NCBI GenBank assembly: GCA_038209965.1
Contig: JBBQXF010000158.1
Span: forward strand, 1 to 8,400
From: JALONO01 sp038209965
GTDB lineage: Bacteria; Bacteroidota; Bacteroidia; Cytophagales; Thermoflexibacteraceae
Direction of reading: 5' to 3'
Length of the DNA stretch: 8,400 nucleotides
In this document: in pieces, positions 6,627 to 8,400 of the stretch
Numbering within the stretch: the first letter of the stretch is position 1
How the letters are laid out: each line of letters opens with the position of its first letter
The notes under the pieces: generated by a model
Seen by the model: only the letters and a program-made list of their open reading frames with translations
Told to the model about the DNA's origin: nothing
Databases searched by the model: none
Position numbers and translations under genes: made by a program

Positions 6627-6652
6627 CTTTGTCCCAAAAAATGTATTCTTTG
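6622..6652 (+). promoter_or_regulatory. Candidate promoter for the SDR gene
   Basis: TTTG (6622-6625), 18 bases, then TATTCTTTG (6644-6652) resembles the Bacteroidota TTTG / TAnnTTTG pair with one extra base inside the -7 element. It would start transcription near 6660 and give a leader of about 70 bases. The -33 part overlaps the right arm of the hairpin. Confidence 0.3.
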
Positions 6653-6727
6653 CGGCCGCTCCCAAAAGGCCAAGCGGTCGTGATTGAATGGGAGTCAATA
6701 TTTATTTCATCCGTATTCCGATTGGAC

Positions 6728-7513
6728 ATGAACTGGCTAAAAGATAAGAAGATAGTGGTGATTGGGGGAACGACCGGTCTAGGTTTGTCGGCGGCCCAAG
6801 CATTTGTGAACCACGGCGCACAGGTGGTGGTGGTGGGCCGCAATCCCGAAAGCTGTTTGCAGGCCGAGATCAAGCTGGGCCCCAAAAGCCGCGCGATCAA
6901 AGGGGATGCTTCCCTGCCCGGCACAGCCCAAATGGCCATTGATTTTTGCCTGAGCGAATTTGGCGGTTTCACCGGCCTCTATCACGTAGCGGGTGGGAGC
7001 GGGCGGCGCTACGGCGATGGCCCCCTCCACGAGATTCCCCTTGATGGGTGGAACAAGACCTTTGAGCTCAACCTCACTTCCTTGTTCCTGTCCAACCAAT
7101 CGGCCGTGCGCAAGCTGCTGGAACTGGGCCAGGGCGGGACCATCCTCAATATGGGATCGGTGCTGGGCTATTCGCCCTCGCCCAACTATTTTTCTACCCA
7201 CGCTTACGCCACAACCAAAGCGGCGGTGATCGGTTTTACCAAATCAGCGGCGGCCTATTATGCCTCACAAAACGTCCGCTTCAACGTGTTGGCCCCGGCC
7301 TTGGTCGAAACCCCAATGTCACAGCGGGCTTCCAAAGATGAAGTCATCCAATCGTTCATCCAGACCAAGCAACCACTGGATGGCGGGCGCAACGGTCAGC
7401 CGGGCGATCTGGACGGAGCCGCTGTATATTTTATGTCCGACAACTCTAAGTTTACCACTGGTCAGATCTTGTCCGTGGATGGTGGCTGGCATTTGAGCGA
7501 AGGCCAACTCTAA
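6728..7513 (+). CDS. Short-chain dehydrogenase/reductase (SDR) family oxidoreductase
   Basis: The protein has 261 residues, the normal length for classical SDRs. I chose the ATG at 6728 because the protein then begins MNWLKDKKIVVIGGTTGLG, with the Rossmann glycine motif at residues 13-19. The frame is open further up to a GTG at 6617, but that codon lies inside the hairpin and the extra residues are not SDR-like. Arg38 after the second strand (VVGRNP) favours NADP(H). HVAGG (86-90) stands where NNAG is usual. The catalytic set is complete: Asn115, Ser144 (NMGSVLG), Tyr160 and Lys164 (YATTK). The end ILSVDGGWHLSEGQL is typical. The substrate cannot be told from sequence; a 3-oxoacyl or sugar/secondary alcohol reaction would be in range. 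It appears to be a single-gene unit, between the operon terminator and a region of decay. Confidence 0.92.
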   Translation: MNWLKDKKIVVIGGTTGLGLSAAQAFVNHGAQVVVVGRNPESCLQAEIKLGPKSRAIKGDASLPGTAQMAIDFCLSEFGGFTGLYHVAGGSGRRYGDGPLHEIPLDGWNKTFELNLTSLFLSNQSAVRKLLELGQGGTILNMGSVLGYSPSPNYFSTHAYATTKAAVIGFTKSAAAYYASQNVRFNVLAPALVETPMSQRASKDEVIQSFIQTKQPLDGGRNGQPGDLDGAAVYFMSDNSKFTTGQILSVDGGWHLSEGQL

Positions 7514-7778
7514 AGTTTTCGGCCAATCAGTGTGGCGGATTCCTCGGGATGAAGACGGTTTGCCGCTACAGTTCATGAGTTCATGCGAAGTTCGCCAGCC
7601 CATGCACGAAGGTTCTTCGGAATGCCCAGCCACTGCCCGATTACCAAACTGGCGGTCGGCAGGTCTAGTCGTTTAAAAATACCAACGCTTTTTCTGTGGC
7701 TGACATTTCCTAGTACTAAATTTGAAAATGGGTATTCATCAGGATTTATGACAAAAATGACTATCAATTAGCATTTTT
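7514..7778. other. Region between the SDR gene and the IS1 relic, no intact gene; possible minus-strand gene debris
   Basis: No complete gene is evident. On the minus strand one frame runs from 7767 to 7510 with a single stop at 7573-7575. It contains protein-like stretches such as LPTASLVIGQWLGIPKN and ANRLHPEESATLIGRKL on either side of that stop. A plus-strand frame from 7583 to 7771 is open as well, so the strand of any relic is uncertain. I do not recognise the product. No strong terminator follows the SDR gene. Confidence 0.3.
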
Positions 7779-8400
7779 GGTAGTGTTTTAAAAAGTAGGG
7801 TGCGCATAATTTTGTTGCCGGAACATGATTTTGATGGCTGCTTCATGGTTTTAGTCCTACTTGGAAAACAGGTGATTTTTCTCACAACATGCCTGTTCCT
7901 GACTCTCAAACCGTTGTTTACGCCCTTCAATAGTTATTATTAAGTATTTCACTATTTGGTGGTTTTTTTGAAAATACAGTTTAATTATTTTTATTAATTT
8001 ATTTAAAATTCATTAATCTGGATAGTTTAGAGCGAGGCGTATGTTTTTTTAACTATCGCGATGTCCCTTTTGCCAATGACATGGGCCAATACCTCGCCCG
8101 TTTTCAGGGCACAAGCGTAGATCAACCAACGTTTCCCCTTTTTCTTGTGCTCAACACAACTCCAGTGCTCATCTGCTTGGACAGATTGGTAATGGGTCTT
8201 TTTTGGGGCGCGCTGACACAAATTTCCTTGGCAGTGCAGTAATCCACTCTGGGCATAAAGCCACTGTGAGGGATCGGAAAGTCAACTTTACTTGCCGTTG
8301 TCCGAGTCGCTCGGGCCACCCATGTTCGTGTAGTCGTCCGTGAAGACATGAACAACGGCGGGAGGAGGGATCGGTAAACGAACCGGGTGAGTGGTCGCAG
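7779..8400 (-). mobile_element. Decayed IS1-family insertion sequence, left end in the window, right end outside
   Basis: The element is recognised by its transposase relic. Its map-left boundary is probably GGTAGTGTTTTAAAAAGTA beginning at 7779, which overlaps the transposase stop (7788-7790) as terminal repeats of compact IS1 elements do. The 8 bases just outside, GCATTTTT (7771-7778), would be the target duplication, but its partner lies beyond the window. From the remaining length of an IS1 transposase the other end should fall roughly 100 bases past 8400. Confidence 0.6.
7788..8221 (-). pseudogene. IS1-family transposase pseudogene (InsB-like part)
   Basis: Three pieces of one transposase lie in order on the minus strand in different frames. 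Piece 1 (8221 to 8027) reads QRAPKKTHYQSVQADEHW, then KKKGKRWLIYACALKTGEVL and HVIGKRDIAIVKK. This is the InsB DDE region with its first catalytic Asp in ADEHW. It stops at TAA (8027-8029). Bases 7931-8026 are very AT-rich and hardly readable. Piece 2 (7930 to about 7862) reads GVNNGLRVRNRHVVRKITCF, with IEG just upstream in another frame because of an extra G in GGG. Piece 3 (7850 to 7788) reads NHEAAIKIMF RQQNYAHPTF (two parts) and ends at TAA, the normal end of many Bacteroidota IS1 transposases. Upstream, 8222-8400 is also broken. A short ARATRTTASK (near 8280-8315) may be the InsA helix-turn-helix, but this is uncertain. The several frameshifts and stops mean it is inactive. Confidence 0.8.

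Noticed and set aside
6617..6727. Upstream GTG start for the SDR gene
   Set aside because: It lies within the terminator hairpin, and the added residues precede the normal SDR N-terminus at the ATG at 6728.
6157..6972. Minus-strand open frame of 271 codons
   Set aside because: It crosses the coiled-coil gene, the hairpin and the SDR start on the opposite strand; no domain is visible.
1..8400. CRISPR array or long direct repeats
   Set aside because: No regularly spaced repeat units were seen on reading the window.

Overview
The window looks like a chromosomal stretch from a member of the Bacteroidota. The evidence is an RDD membrane protein of the type common in that phylum, a secreted CarboxypepD_reg-like domain protein, OmpA-family envelope proteins, A/T-rich leaders with weak or absent Shine-Dalgarno sequences, and a TAnnTTTG-type -7 element. 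A Saprospiria/Lewinella-like organism is possible, but that is only an impression from protein style. The coding parts are of medium GC. The intergenic parts and the carboxypeptidase-regulatory-like gene are clearly more AT-rich.

Layout, left to right. (1) Bases 1-516 hold the 3' part of a plus-strand RDD-family membrane protein whose start lies outside the window. (2) A 400-base AT-rich gap follows. (3) A minus-strand secreted protein (969-1817) has an N-terminal CarboxypepD_reg-like domain and a small beta-barrel-like C-terminal part. Its reading frame appears to be cut by an amber codon 15 residues before the natural end. (4) Bases 1818-2463 have no intact gene. They hold small inverted repeats, a GC-rich patch that may be gene debris, and a plus-strand -7 element followed about 110 bases later by a strong intrinsic terminator, so a small RNA is possible. 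(5) A large minus-strand secreted protein (2464-4515) probably has an alpha/alpha-toroid plus beta-sandwich build, as in many polysaccharide lyases, but I cannot assign it to a named family. (6) A divergent promoter region leads to a plus-strand pair, 4625-5539 and 5569-6564. The first gene is a membrane-anchored protein with two OmpA-like domains. The second is a membrane-anchored coiled-coil protein ending in a helix-hairpin-helix domain. The pair ends in a 13-bp hairpin. (7) A plus-strand short-chain dehydrogenase/reductase (6728-7513) follows. (8) From 7514 to 7778 there is no intact gene. (9) From 7779 to beyond the right edge lies a badly decayed IS1-family insertion sequence on the minus strand.

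The most coherent local system is the OmpA/helix-hairpin-helix pair. The first protein should sit in the periplasm and bind peptidoglycan. The second should project a long coiled coil and a possible DNA-binding tip into the cytoplasm. The right and left thirds of the window show decay: a nonsense codon, frameshifts, a transposase relic and coding debris. This fits a locus that has received and lost material. I see no CRISPR array, tRNA or rRNA.
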